DNA from: an uncultured Porphyromonas sp. | GTDB lineage: Bacteria > Bacteroidota > Bacteroidia > Bacteroidales > Porphyromonadaceae | Length of the DNA: 43,477 nucleotides | NCBI GenBank assembly: GCA_900546675.1 | Contig: URDQ01000007.1 | Span: 1-43,477 of the forward strand | Direction of reading: 5' to 3' | Shown: positions 24,631 to 33,848 of the stretch, piece after piece | Layout of the letters: each line of letters begins with the position of its first letter | Numbering within the stretch: position 1 is the first letter of the stretch | Notes under the pieces: model-generated | Seen by the model: only the letters and a program-made list of their open reading frames with translations | Database searches by the model: none | Told to the model about the DNA's origin: nothing | Position numbers and translations under genes: made by a program

Positions 24631-24705
24631 CGTCTGTAGAGGTCGTTGTATCTCTTCGTAAGCGTTTCTTTTGGAATCATTCACAACCAACTAATAATTG
24701 ACTTT

Positions 24706-27700
24706 ATGACGATACTCAAGCGACAAGACTTCCTGTGGCGACTTTTTGTTGTCACGCTCTTGCTATTACCATTGTCTCTCTTTGCGAAGGTAGACGATGC
24801 TCCCAGTGCGCTACGTAGCCAAACTAATAGCGTTACTTTTACAACGAAGCGTACCGTGGGGCAGCAAGTCAAGATCAAGATCAAGTCTTCGAGTCCTGTC
24901 ACTGCTCAGGGACTAGAGGGCACCATAGACATCGAAGGTGAATATGCGAAGGACTATACGCTCACCTCGCAAACCGTGACATTGACAGGCGATATCGTCG
25001 AGTTGGAATGCTTTAGCAACGAACTGACGGAGCTAAGCTTCTCGCCTGGGCATCCGATTGCTACGCTAAACTGCTGTGAAAATCATCTCCAGGGAGAAGC
25101 AATGACAAAGCTCTTTACCACATTGCCTGATCGCACCTCTTTAGATAAGGGTAGCTTGATCGTATATGATACGAATGTGGAGGATGCTAACCATGCGCTA
25201 AAGAGTGACGTGGCACGAGCTACGGCTAAGAACTGGGAGGTACTACAGCTCGGTGAGTGGTGGGTTAAAGAACCATATGTCGGTGAGGATGACCCTATCA
25301 AGCCTGTCGGTAGCGAGACAATCACCTTCACGACGGCAAAGAGTAAGGGCGAGAAGCTCACGATGTCTCTCCTAGCGTCTACGCCTGTGGAGTCGACAGG
25401 ACTTCAGGGTGAGATAGACCCCAATGGCAATGAGCGTGAGTATATCCTCGATGGCAATACGATCACGCTTCAGGGTACGATCACTCAGATCTCTATCAAG
25501 GGTAATCTCATCACCTCTGTAGCACTCTCGGAAGATAGTCAGGTAGAGTATCTAGAGCTGTCTAATAACTATCTGATTGCGCCACACGTGGAGAAATTGA
25601 TCTCACAGTTACCCTCTAGAGTGGGGCAGAAGGCGGGCGAGTTGGTTCTCTTTGACTCGACACTCCCGAAGGAGTTCAACTACTGCTCGACGGCAGATGT
25701 CGCAGCAGCACAGGGCAAGGGGTGGACCGTGATGCAGCATGACAAGGATCACAACATTATCCCCTACGAGGGCAAGAGTGGCAAGGCTCCCAAGCAGGGC
25801 GAGGAGCGAGCTTACCTGAAGACGGACAAGTCCGTAGGTCAGAAGCTAGGTCTTGCCGTACGAGCCTTTGGTCCCGTGACAGCTACAGGCATTGAGGGTA
25901 CGATCATTCCTGACGGTAGGCGGAGAGAGTTTACCATCACCTCCTCAGAGATCGTGCTAGAGGGTTCTATTAGCTACTTAGACTGCTCGGGCAATGAGTT
26001 GACCTCTCTAGAGTTTGAGGGAAACGAAGACCTAGAGTCCGTCATGTGCGACAACAACCGTATCAAGGGTGCTGCTATGAAGCAACTAATAGCTTCGCTG
26101 CCTGATCGTACGGGACAGACGGAGGGCAAGCTACTCGTTTTCGAGGGAAACATTGACGATGCCAACCGATGTCTCATTAGCGATGTGGCTACGGCACATG
26201 GTAAGAATTGGCAGGCTCAGCAATGGTATGCGGGGAGTATAGTTCCCTATGCTGGATATGGCGAGCTACCTGAGGGTGGCAAGATAACGATCCATACGAG
26301 CAAGGCTGTAGGCGATCTCTTCTCTATGAAGCTAATTGCCGAGGGCCCCGTCACGGTGACAGGCATCGAGGAGGAGCTAAGCATTGACGACCACTACAAT
26401 GACTATACGCTGACTAGTAGCACCATTACAATATATGGTGCCGTGAAGGTCTTGGAGTGCTATAGCAATCGAATCACCTCGCTAGATATCGAGGAGGCGA
26501 GCAAGCTTTACTGGCTAAACTGCTATGGTAACCAGCTGAAGCAGTTAGACCTCTCTAAGGCTCTCCACCTAAACGCACTCGTCTGCGACGATAACCTCCT
26601 CGTAGGTGAGGCGATGACGAAGATGATCGAGAGCCTACCCGATAGGAGAGATCAGGAGAAGAAAGCGGTCGCTGTCGTCTATGACAGTTCGCAGGAAGAT
26701 GCTAATCGCTGTCTCGTCTCAGACGTTGCTATCGCACTGAAGAAAAACTGGCAGACAGCACAGTGGTCTAACGTAGGGGGCGAGATTACAGCCCTCCCCT
26801 ATGCTGGTTACGATGCGACCGTCAGCGATGAAGAGATCCGTATGACTACACAGTACGCTATCGGAGATACGATTCAGCTCTCTATCGTAGCCCTTGGCCC
26901 AGTTAGTGCAGAGGGTATCGAGGAGGCGCTTGTAGCTTCGGGAGCACCACAGGAGTACACTTTGACTAGCCAAGAGGTTATCATCAAGGGGGCTGTCTCT
27001 GTCCTATTCTGCTTCGGTAATAAGCTGACAGCTCTAGATGTGTCAAAAAACAAGAGCCTCATCACAGTCGTCTGCGATGACAATATGCTCATCGGCAGCC
27101 AGATGACTAGTCTCGTGCAGGGACTGCCCGATCGCTCTAAGGAGACTAAGACGGGCAACTTCGTGGTCTACGACAGTGGTGTCGCTGAGGATGGCAATCG
27201 CTGTCTCGTCTCGGACGTAGACATTGTATCTCAGCGAGGATGGATGCCTACGCAGTGGGTCAAGGGGCAAAATGGTCAGCGCTCACCAGCTATGTACCTC
27301 GGGTACGATATGATGACGGGTGAGGAGCATGTCACCTTTGCAACGGACAAGGTGCCTGGCGAGCAGGTGACGCTAGCTCTAGATGCCAAGAATCCGATCG
27401 TCGCAGAGGGCCTCGGTGAGGGGGTACGCAAAGCTAAAGATGACCAAGTCTACACGCTCGTAGCTAGGCAAGTAGTCCTCAAGGGGACTCTCCGACAGCT
27501 GAAACTCTCGGGCAATGAAGTGACCTCTCTACGTATCAACGACACGAACCAACTAGAGCGTATAGAGTGCCAAGACAACAAGTTGAGCGAGGAGGCGACA
27601 GATCAGTTGATCGCTTCGCTACCTAGTCGTACGGGCTTGAAGGAGGGTGCCTTACTGCTATTTGATGCGACAAAAGCCGAGGGCAACGTCTGCTCTAAGG

Positions 27701-28035
27701 AGCAGGTAGCAAAGGCGCAGCAGAAGAACTGGAAGATCCTCCAGCTGATCCTCGATGCTGGCGAGAAGAAGGAGGTACCTTATGGCGGGTACAACGGCAT
27801 CACCACAGCTCCATCGCATATGGTCAAGCTCTACCCCTCACCAGCGAGTACAACGCTTAGCATCGAGGGTGCTACACCACACGCTCAGCTAGCACTGTAC
27901 GATAGCACAGGTAGGCTTGTCTTACAAGGGGTGGCAGATGCTTATGGAGCTTCGTCTGTAGATGTCGCTAGCTATCCACGAGGTGCTTACCTCCTCTTGA
28001 TAGATGGTGTCAGCTACTCGCTACTACTCGACTAA
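24706..28035 (+). CDS. Six-module leucine-rich-like surface protein with T9SS signal
   Basis: Large exported protein of 1109 residues. After a signal peptide (to about residue 26, cut near SLFAK) come six tandem modules starting near residues 42, 203, 366, 526, 708 and 874. Each is about 160-180 residues. Every module has a beta opening (ITFTT..VG..), a GPVTATGIEG-like strand, one to three leucine-rich-like turns (LDCSGNELTSLEF, VMCDNNRI), then LIASLPDRTG, a VYD/FD strand, DANRCLVSDVA and PYAGY. Module 4 has an extra LRR turn. The last ~70 residues (VKLYPSPAST..GRLVLQG..GAYLLLI) form a type A T9SS sorting domain. It resembles internalin/BspA-type surface proteins. The ATG at 24706 is preferred over a TTG at 24646. 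Confidence 0.88.
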   Translation: MTILKRQDFLWRLFVVTLLLLPLSLFAKVDDAPSALRSQTNSVTFTTKRTVGQQVKIKIKSSSPVTAQGLEGTIDIEGEYAKDYTLTSQTVTLTGDIVELECFSNELTELSFSPGHPIATLNCCENHLQGEAMTKLFTTLPDRTSLDKGSLIVYDTNVEDANHALKSDVARATAKNWEVLQLGEWWVKEPYVGEDDPIKPVGSETITFTTAKSKGEKLTMSLLASTPVESTGLQGEIDPNGNEREYILDGNTITLQGTITQISIKGNLITSVALSEDSQVEYLELSNNYLIAPHVEKLISQLPSRVGQKAGELVLFDSTLPKEFNYCSTADVAAAQGKGWTVMQHDKDHNIIPYEGKSGKAPKQGEERAYLKTDKSVGQKLGLAVRAFGPVTATGIEGTIIPDGRRREFTITSSEIVLEGSISYLDCSGNELTSLEFEGNEDLESVMCDNNRIKGAAMKQLIASLPDRTGQTEGKLLVFEGNIDDANRCLISDVATAHGKNWQAQQWYAGSIVPYAGYGELPEGGKITIHTSKAVGDLFSMKLIAEGPVTVTGIEEELSIDDHYNDYTLTSSTITIYGAVKVLECYSNRITSLDIEEASKLYWLNCYGNQLKQLDLSKALHLNALVCDDNLLVGEAMTKMIESLPDRRDQEKKAVAVVYDSSQEDANRCLVSDVAIALKKNWQTAQWSNVGGEITALPYAGYDATVSDEEIRMTTQYAIGDTIQLSIVALGPVSAEGIEEALVASGAPQEYTLTSQEVIIKGAVSVLFCFGNKLTALDVSKNKSLITVVCDDNMLIGSQMTSLVQGLPDRSKETKTGNFVVYDSGVAEDGNRCLVSDVDIVSQRGWMPTQWVKGQNGQRSPAMYLGYDMMTGEEHVTFATDKVPGEQVTLALDAKNPIVAEGLGEGVRKAKDDQVYTLVARQVVLKGTLRQLKLSGNEVTSLRINDTNQLERIECQDNKLSEEATDQLIASLPSRTGLKEGALLLFDATKAEGNVCSKEQVAKAQQKNWKILQLILDAGEKKEVPYGGYNGITTAPSHMVKLYPSPASTTLSIEGATPHAQLALYDSTGRLVLQGVADAYGASSVDVASYPRGAYLLLIDGVSYSLLLD

Positions 28036-28096
28036 TGAGATCCGAGAGTAGGGGAGACAACTGGTAAGCTGTCGACCCAACTAACCAACTTTGGTC

Positions 28097-28270
28097 CGAT
28101 AGCCACGTGGAGAATGTTAAATCCCCACGTGGCTATTTTTGATTCTCCACGTAGGGGCGAAACATTTCCTCCGAAGTTTCATTTGATTCCTCCGAAGTTT
28201 TATTTCGCCTCCACGTGGAGAATGTTTCTTCCCCACGTGAGGATTTCGAAATCCCTACGTGGGGATTAAC
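28097..28270 (+). repeat. CACGTG 22-bp unit array, copy C
   Basis: Cores are centred at 28106.5, 28128.5, 28150.5, 28214.5, 28236.5 and 28258.5. Two CCTCCGAAG cores are centred at 28172 and 28193. The whole divides into eight units: six of 22 bp and two central ones of 21 bp. Units 1 and 6 share CCACGTGGAGAATGTT, and units 2 and 8 share AAATCCC-ACGTGG, so the array probably grew by unit duplication. Spacing is identical to copies A and B. Confidence 0.94.
28099..28140 (+). terminator. Terminator-like hairpin formed by array units 1 and 2
   Basis: ATAGCCACGTGG (28099-28110) and CCACGTGGCTAT (28125-28136) are perfect 12-bp arms with a 14-base loop. TTTT follows directly. It lies about 60 bp after the stop of the T9SS protein gene, so this part of the repeat may end that transcript. 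Confidence 0.65.
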
Positions 28271-28283
28271 TTTTTCTGAAAAG

Positions 28284-28445
28284 ACGTGTAACCCTTTGTA
28301 GGGACGCTCGGTCTGAGCGTCCGTTGTGTCAAAGGTCACCGCACCATTGTTTTAACGAGGACGGACGCCCTCCGACTAAACACGAGCCGTGCGTCCCTAC
28401 AGCCGTTACTCGTCAGTACTATCCGTGCTATTCTGTCACGTTACT
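28284..28445 (+). repeat. Second dispersed repeat family, copy 1
   Basis: The left end is ACGTGTAACCCTTTGTA (28284-28300), a perfect reverse complement of 43423-43439. A hairpin GGACGCTC/GAGCGTCC follows at 28302-28322, then GTTGTGTCAAAGGT, a low-similarity middle, ACGGACGCC..TCCGACT (about 28361-28377), and GCGTCCCTACA with GTTACTCGTCA (about 28391-28415). The same blocks occur in the same order at about 43268-43439. Confidence 0.8.
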
Positions 28446-28449
28446 TTTG
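28442..28449 (+). promoter_or_regulatory. Candidate housekeeping promoter for groESL
   Basis: TACTTTTG fits TAnnTTTG and lies 113 bp before the groES ATG. No good -33 TTG is seen. It competes with, or adds to, the sigma-54-like element 22 bp downstream. Confidence 0.45.
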
Positions 28450-28471
28450 TCAAGGTGAGCTTTCTCTCTTT

Positions 28472-28487
28472 TGGCACATTATTTGCT
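28472..28487 (+). promoter_or_regulatory. Sigma-54-like -24/-12 element before groES
   Basis: TGGCAC-ATTAT-TTGCT has the GG and GC doublets exactly 10 bp apart, matching the RpoN consensus TGGCAC-N5-TTGCW. Transcription would start near 28498, leaving a 65-base leader. That leader contains a 7-bp GC-rich hairpin GCCTCCC/GGGGGGC (28503-28524). No CIRCE operator is present. Confidence 0.45.
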
Positions 28488-28562
28488 CTAGTCTTAATGC
28501 GTGCCTCCCGCATAGATGGGGGGCGACTAGTGAGACATTAATACATATAACCAAGATAAACT

Positions 28563-28832
28563 ATGACAATCAAACCATTGGCAGATCGCGTGCTGATCAA
28601 GCCCGCTACTGCAGAGGAGAAGACACAAGGTGGTATCATCATCCCAGACTCAGCAAAGGAGAAGCCCCTCAAGGGCGAGGTACTTGCTGTGGGCAAGGGT
28701 ACGAAAGATGAGGAGATGGTCCTCAAGGTGGGGGATCAGGTGCTATATGGCAAGTACGCTGGCACGGAGATAGAGATCGAGGGCGAAAAGCTCATGATCA
28801 TGAAGCAGAGTGACGTACTCGCTACGCTCTAG
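28563..28832 (+). CDS. groES: Co-chaperonin GroES
   Basis: Forms the heptameric lid of the GroEL folding chamber. The 89-residue protein has the canonical start KPLADRVLIKPATAEEKTQGG, the mobile loop with GGIIIPDSAKEKP (residues 22-34) and the end EGEKLMIMKQSDVLATL. Length is slightly shorter than E. coli GroES. groEL follows 51 bp downstream. The leader lacks the HrcA target CIRCE, and a sigma-54-like element lies upstream, so heat-shock control is probably different from that of Firmicutes. Confidence 0.97.
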   Translation: MTIKPLADRVLIKPATAEEKTQGGIIIPDSAKEKPLKGEVLAVGKGTKDEEMVLKVGDQVLYGKYAGTEIEIEGEKLMIMKQSDVLATL

Positions 28833-28883
28833 TCCACGCAGTCTTATCCTAATCAAGAATCAAGTAAATAGACAGATACAATT

Positions 28884-30518
<1,635 letters not shown>

Positions 30519-30606
30519 TCCCCTGCGAGCCTATTCGCTCAGCTCTAGGCGCTGTGCGCTAGCATACACGCTAGCTCCAGTCGTCTAGGCGCAACAAACA
30601 AAAGAA

Positions 30607-30648
30607 GAGCCCTACGTGTCCGATCGGATATGTAGGGCTCCTCTTTTA
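30607..30648 (+). terminator. groESL terminator
   Basis: Arms 30607-30623 and 30624-30640 pair over most of 17 positions with two G-T wobbles, closing on a tight CCGATCGG tip. CTCTTTTATG follows. It lies 88 bp after the groEL stop. Confidence 0.85.
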
Positions 30649-30659
30649 TGCGCTGAGAG

Positions 30660-30705
30660 ATAAAGCAAAGAAGCTCCGCCACAGACATCTGTGACGGAGC
30701 TTCTT
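30660..30705 (-). terminator. Terminator of the sigma factor operon
   Basis: Arms 30668-30685 and 30688-30705 pair over 18 bp with one mismatch. On the minus strand the hairpin is followed by GCTTTATC. It lies 26 bp after the stop of the 167-residue protein and faces the groESL terminator. Confidence 0.8.
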
Positions 30706-30730
30706 AGGGTTTGATGGGAGCTTTGCTTTG

Positions 30731-31234
30731 CTACCTTCTATTAGAGCGATGAAGTTGATTGCGCTTGACATACTTTCGGGCAAACTCACGCTGTACCTGT
30801 TGGTAGTTGACCAGTTTGCGTGCAGGGATCTGTTTGCGTAGCTCTGTCATAGTTTGGTCATCTATCTCTGCGAGCTGAGACTTGAGTTGCTGCTCACGCT
30901 CGAGCCACTTGGCTGCTTGCTCTTCGGATAGGGACTCACTCTTCGTCGCTTCGTACTGCTCTCGCAACTCGCGCCATAGGGGTATGCGCTTCTTGTCAGC
31001 CTCTCGCAGGGTGCGGTCTAGATAGGCAGCTTCGTCAGCTGTCAGCTCTAGCTCCTGAGCGAAGAACTCTTTGCGTAGCTTGACTAGTTCCTCTCTACTG
31101 CGACAACCTGTCTCACTGCGTGGCTGCTGCGCTACGACTATACTAGGTAAAAGTAGCAGGGGGAGTGCTACCAATAGAAAGCGGTAAAGATTATGTCGTG
31201 TCATCATATCGTCGTGTCCATACGTCGTGATCAT
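30731..31234 (-). CDS. Exported helical protein, Spy/CpxP-like
   Basis: 167-residue exported protein of unknown function. A signal peptide ends at IVVAQ, and the mature part is charged and almost all helical (EELVKLRKEFFAQELELTADEAAYLDRTLREADKK). The layout, with a Leu-Thr-x-x-Glu/Gln-type turn, resembles periplasmic Spy/CpxP or heavy-metal sensor proteins often found beside ECF sigma factors; this is resemblance only. Its ATG abuts the anti-sigma stop codon. ATG 31207 or 31204 would give a more usual signal peptide (MTRHNLYRFLL..). It is the last gene of the minus-strand sigma factor unit. Confidence 0.7.
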   Translation of the reverse strand: MITTYGHDDMMTRHNLYRFLLVALPLLLLPSIVVAQQPRSETGCRSREELVKLRKEFFAQELELTADEAAYLDRTLREADKKRIPLWRELREQYEATKSESLSEEQAAKWLEREQQLKSQLAEIDDQTMTELRKQIPARKLVNYQQVQREFARKYVKRNQLHRSNRR

Positions 31235-31681
31235 TTATATCTCTTCATCAGAGAGTGCCTCGAAAGTCTCCCCCATAGCGTAGTCATCGATGAGGATGTC
31301 TACGCAGGTCTCGTATAGGTAGTCTGCGAACTCGGTGTCAGTGAGTGGTGTGACGCTGAGATCATAGACCGAGCTAGCCACCTCGTCACTAGAGCGCAGA
31401 GGCTCTTGCGTGGTTACTTGCCATACGCCCCAAAGTGCTATTACAGCTACCAGCGCTGCTGCGATAGCTGTCCACGGACGGAGCTTCACCCATAGCTTAG
31501 CTCTGCGATGCGTACTCGATGCCACCACAGCGTCTGTCGCAGGAGCCTGCTCATCGAGCGGTATCTGCGATAGGATACGAGTGGATAGGTCATCAAAGTA
31601 CCCCTCAGGAACACAGTAATGCTCCAGCCGCTCCGAGAGCGTGGGTATCTGACGGGTCAAGTCTTCTGAAGGTCTAGGCAT
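31235..31681 (-). CDS. Putative anti-sigma factor
   Basis: 148-residue protein with one membrane segment (about 70-88: WTAIAAALVAVIALWGVW). The cytoplasmic N terminus contains VPEGYFDDLSTRIL, a short motif common in Bacteroidota proteins encoded after ECF sigma factors. The C-terminal periplasmic part is acidic and short (FADYLYETCVDILIDDYAMG). No zinc anti-sigma motif (HxxxCxxC) is visible, so the role rests on topology and position. It lies 86 bp after the sigma factor gene and directly abuts the next gene. Confidence in the gene is high and in the function moderate. Confidence 0.75.
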   Translation of the reverse strand: MPRPSEDLTRQIPTLSERLEHYCVPEGYFDDLSTRILSQIPLDEQAPATDAVVASSTHRRAKLWVKLRPWTAIAAALVAVIALWGVWQVTTQEPLRSSDEVASSVYDLSVTPLTDTEFADYLYETCVDILIDDYAMGETFEALSDEEI

Positions 31682-31767
31682 AAGAGACGATTAAGTAGAG
31701 TCTAAGTGCGACCTCGTGGGGAGGTCTTTTTCCTATACCTTATTGGATACAGATCAGCTTGGTAAGT

Positions 31768-32316
31768 TTAATTCAGATGAGAGATATACTGCTGAATCTT
31801 CTTGACCGCATGGTGATAAGAAGCCTTGAGGGCTCCCTCCGAGGTCTCGGTGATGGTTGCTATCTCTCGATAGGGCATCTCATCGAAGTAGCGCATCTCA
31901 AAGACCTGTCGCTGCTTGGGCGGAAGCTTATCGAGCGCTTGCTGCAAGATCTGCTCGCCCTTGTCTCCATCGAAGTATGGGTCGGCCACGGCACTCTCTA
32001 GGAGATAACTGGTCTCTTCGCTGACGGCGTACTCGTTGTCTGCGATGCGCGTTTTCTTTTTGTTATAGTTGATCGCCTCAAAGAGGGCGATGCGATAGAT
32101 CCAGGTATAGAACTTCGCCTCTCCTCTGAAAGAGCTTAAGTTTTGCCACGCTTTCAGAAAGGTCTCCTGTAGCACATCGTCCGCATCGTCATGCTGCCTG
32201 ACGATACGACGGATCAACCAGTAGAGCTTCTCCTGATACATCTGCACCGCCGCTGTAAAAGCGACAGCGCGGGTCTTGGAGTTCATAATCTGCTCCTGCA
32301 GTTCATCTTCGGTCAT
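31768..32316 (-). CDS. ECF RNA polymerase sigma factor
   Basis: 182-residue sigma-70 family protein of the extracytoplasmic-function type, which directs RNA polymerase to stress or envelope genes. Region 2 is clear: DDADDVLQETFLKAWQNLSSFRG then FYTWIYRIALFEAINYNKKK (about 42-88). Region 4 is LPPKQRQVFEMRYFDEMPYREIA..SEGALKASYHHAVKKI (about 134-178). The linker is acidic. No TAnnTTTG promoter is visible in the 49-bp gap to the upstream phosphatase-family gene, so it may be co-transcribed with that gene or use its own ECF promoter. The putative anti-sigma factor follows. Confidence 0.92.
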   Translation of the reverse strand: MTEDELQEQIMNSKTRAVAFTAAVQMYQEKLYWLIRRIVRQHDDADDVLQETFLKAWQNLSSFRGEAKFYTWIYRIALFEAINYNKKKTRIADNEYAVSEETSYLLESAVADPYFDGDKGEQILQQALDKLPPKQRQVFEMRYFDEMPYREIATITETSEGALKASYHHAVKKIQQYISHLN

Positions 32317-32365
32317 GCCAAGTGGACACTATGAATGGTGTGTGGCTATAGCTGAGAGGTGGAGT

Positions 32366-33439
32366 CTATGGTCGTTTTGTCGCACCTTTGACTAGATAGA
32401 CATATACGGGGAAGTGATCTGAGTAGCCTCCCTGCCACTGACCGCCAACGAAGGTGCGGAGCGTGTACCCCTTGTACTGGCCACTCTGCTGAATCATAAA
32501 GGGCTGCTTGAAGATAAAGCCCATATCGGTCGTCTTGGGGTCGCGATATAGCTGCCAGGTGGCAGGATTGTTGCCGATGAGCTCCCCATTGACTACGATG
32601 ATGTCAAAGAGGTTCCACACGTCACGATAGGCGAGCGTACCCATACCTTTATTGTATAGCTGTAGCATCGGGGTGTAGTAGTCTGCAGGCTTCGTTTGGT
32701 CAGGATGGTTCTGCACACCGAGACCATCACGTACGCTAGGGCTGATGGGGTCATCGTTGAAGTCTCCCATCATGATCACTTTGCTGCCTGGGAAGAGCGC
32801 ATAGAGCGAGTCAGCGACGCTACGCATCGTCTTAGCGGCTGCCATACGACGATGCAGAGAGGCTGCCTCTCCGCCACTACGTGAGGGCCAGTGCCCCACG
32901 AGGACATGCACGATCTCTCCATCGAGGAGACCGGAGGCGTAGACCACATCTCTTGTTTTGATCCAAGGTTCGTTTGGTATCTCTACAGCCCTAGCTCCTG
33001 ATGCAAAGACTTTATAAACCTCAGGCTGGTAAAGGATAGCGCAGTCTATACCTCGTAGATCGGGGGAGTCGTAGTGTACGATGTCGTAGTGCTTGTCTCG
33101 TAGTGAGTCTTGGGCAATTAGATCCTCGAGGACGCCTCGGTTCTCTATCTCAGCGACTCCGATGATGGCGGGGCCATCTCCTCCGATGAGTGAGATGACG
33201 TGCGACATATTGCGGAGCTTGTGCTGGTACCGCTCGGGCGTCCAGCGATTGGCGCCATCGGGGAGAAACTCTTCGTCATTGTTCTCCTGATCGATGGTGT
33301 CAAAGAGGTTCTCTAAGTTGTAGAATGCGACCGTAACCCGCTGAGGTGTGGTGCTCTGCTGTGCAGATATGATCCCAAAGGAGAGAGCTAGCAGGGCGAC
33401 CAGCCAGCCCCATCTACTATGTTGTGTGCTATGTGTCAT
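32366..33439 (-). CDS. Exported endonuclease/exonuclease/phosphatase family protein
   Basis: Secreted or periplasmic metal-dependent hydrolase of the EEP fold (DNase I-like). The signal peptide is residues 1-26. Motifs are VAFYNLENLFDTID (about 35-48, with the conserved Asn), IIGVAEIENRGVLEDL (metal-binding Glu), VLVGHWPSRSGGEA, MMGDFNDDPI (near 222-231, catalytic Asp/Asn) and the end GGYSDHFPVYVYL with the catalytic SDH-type His. All key residues are present. The substrate may be nucleic acid, phospholipid or another phosphoester. It has its own promoter (33482-33489) and may be transcribed into the sigma factor gene. Confidence 0.9.
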   Translation of the reverse strand: MTHSTQHSRWGWLVALLALSFGIISAQQSTTPQRVTVAFYNLENLFDTIDQENNDEEFLPDGANRWTPERYQHKLRNMSHVISLIGGDGPAIIGVAEIENRGVLEDLIAQDSLRDKHYDIVHYDSPDLRGIDCAILYQPEVYKVFASGARAVEIPNEPWIKTRDVVYASGLLDGEIVHVLVGHWPSRSGGEAASLHRRMAAAKTMRSVADSLYALFPGSKVIMMGDFNDDPISPSVRDGLGVQNHPDQTKPADYYTPMLQLYNKGMGTLAYRDVWNLFDIIVVNGELIGNNPATWQLYRDPKTTDMGFIFKQPFMIQQSGQYKGYTLRTFVGGQWQGGYSDHFPVYVYLVKGATKRP

Positions 33440-33481
33440 AAATTAATTGCTTCTATAGTTCTAGTGTTAGATACGCTTTCA

Positions 33482-33489
33482 CAAAAGTA
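33482..33489 (-). promoter_or_regulatory. Promoter -7 element of the EEP-family gene
   Basis: The minus strand reads TACTTTTG, fitting TAnnTTTG, 42 bp before the start codon at 33439. Confidence 0.55.
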
Positions 33490-33604
33490 CTGATAAATGT
33501 CGGATTACCCAAGGTCTCGCTTATAAAGCTTTCGTTAAAGCTGTTGCCTAAGGTGCTGTCTCACTGGGAGCGTCACGCTAAGTGGTCGAGCTGCTCGTCG
33601 ATAA

Positions 33605-33648
33605 GTATAAAAAAACGAGACCCCGCAATACTTCATTGCGAGGTCTCG
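33605..33648 (-). terminator. tRNA-Phe terminator
   Basis: Arms 33616-33629 and 33635-33648 pair over 14 bp with one mismatch around a 5-base loop. On the minus strand TTTTTTTATAC follows. It lies 14 bp after the tRNA 3' end. Confidence 0.9.
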
Positions 33649-33662
33649 AATTGTTGTTGAAG

Positions 33663-33735
33663 TGGTGCCACCAGGAGTCGAACCGGGGACACAAGGATTT
33701 TCAGTCCTTTGCTCTACCTACTGAGCTATGGCACC
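33663..33735 (-). tRNA. tRNA-Phe (anticodon GAA)
   Basis: The minus strand folds as a standard 73-base cloverleaf. Acceptor GGTGCCA pairs with TGGCACC. The D arm is GCTC/GAGC. The anticodon stem AGGAC/ATCCT-type encloses loop CTGAAAA with GAA. The T arm is CCGG-TTCGACT-CCTGG. The discriminator base is A and CCA is not encoded. It has its own promoter at 33759-33766 and a strong terminator. Confidence 0.95.
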
Positions 33736-33758
33736 ATTCTTCTTGCGCTTTGGTGATG

Positions 33759-33766
33759 CAAAGGTA
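33759..33766 (-). promoter_or_regulatory. tRNA-Phe promoter -7 element
   Basis: The minus strand reads TACCTTTG, 23 bp before the tRNA 5' end, leaving a leader of about 16 bases. Confidence 0.75.
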
Positions 33767-33815
33767 CAACAACTTTTTGAATTGACCAAACGCTGGCGCA
33801 ATCGATGTTATTTTG

Positions 33816-33823
33816 TATCTTTG
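33816..33823 (+). promoter_or_regulatory. Promoter -7 element of the dihydroorotate-dehydrogenase-like gene
   Basis: TATCTTTG fits TAnnTTTG, 25 bp before the ATG at 33849. It is divergent from the tRNA-Phe promoter 50 bp away. Confidence 0.75.
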
Positions 33824-33848
33824 CGAGTAGTAACATAGCACAAATAGC

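Larger units (their letters stand above)
24407..24705. other. Intergenic region with hairpin and promoter
   Basis: No gene is seen. It contains a minus-strand TACCTTTG at 24431-24438 with no gene to serve, a perfect 8-bp hairpin GTTGCGGA/TCCGCAAC at 24572-24597 followed 8 bases later by TTTTT (possible terminator), and the promoter of the downstream T9SS protein gene at 24623-24630. Confidence 0.6.
28036..28562. other. Non-coding region with two adjacent repeat families
   Basis: No gene is seen in these 527 bp. From left to right it holds array copy C of the CACGTG repeat (28097-28270), the first copy of a second inverted-repeat family (28284-28445), and two candidate groESL promoters (28442-28487) followed by the groES leader. 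Confidence 0.75.

Noticed and set aside
28450..28562. CIRCE operator before groES
   Set aside because: No TTAGCACTC-N9-GAGTGCTAA or close variant is present.
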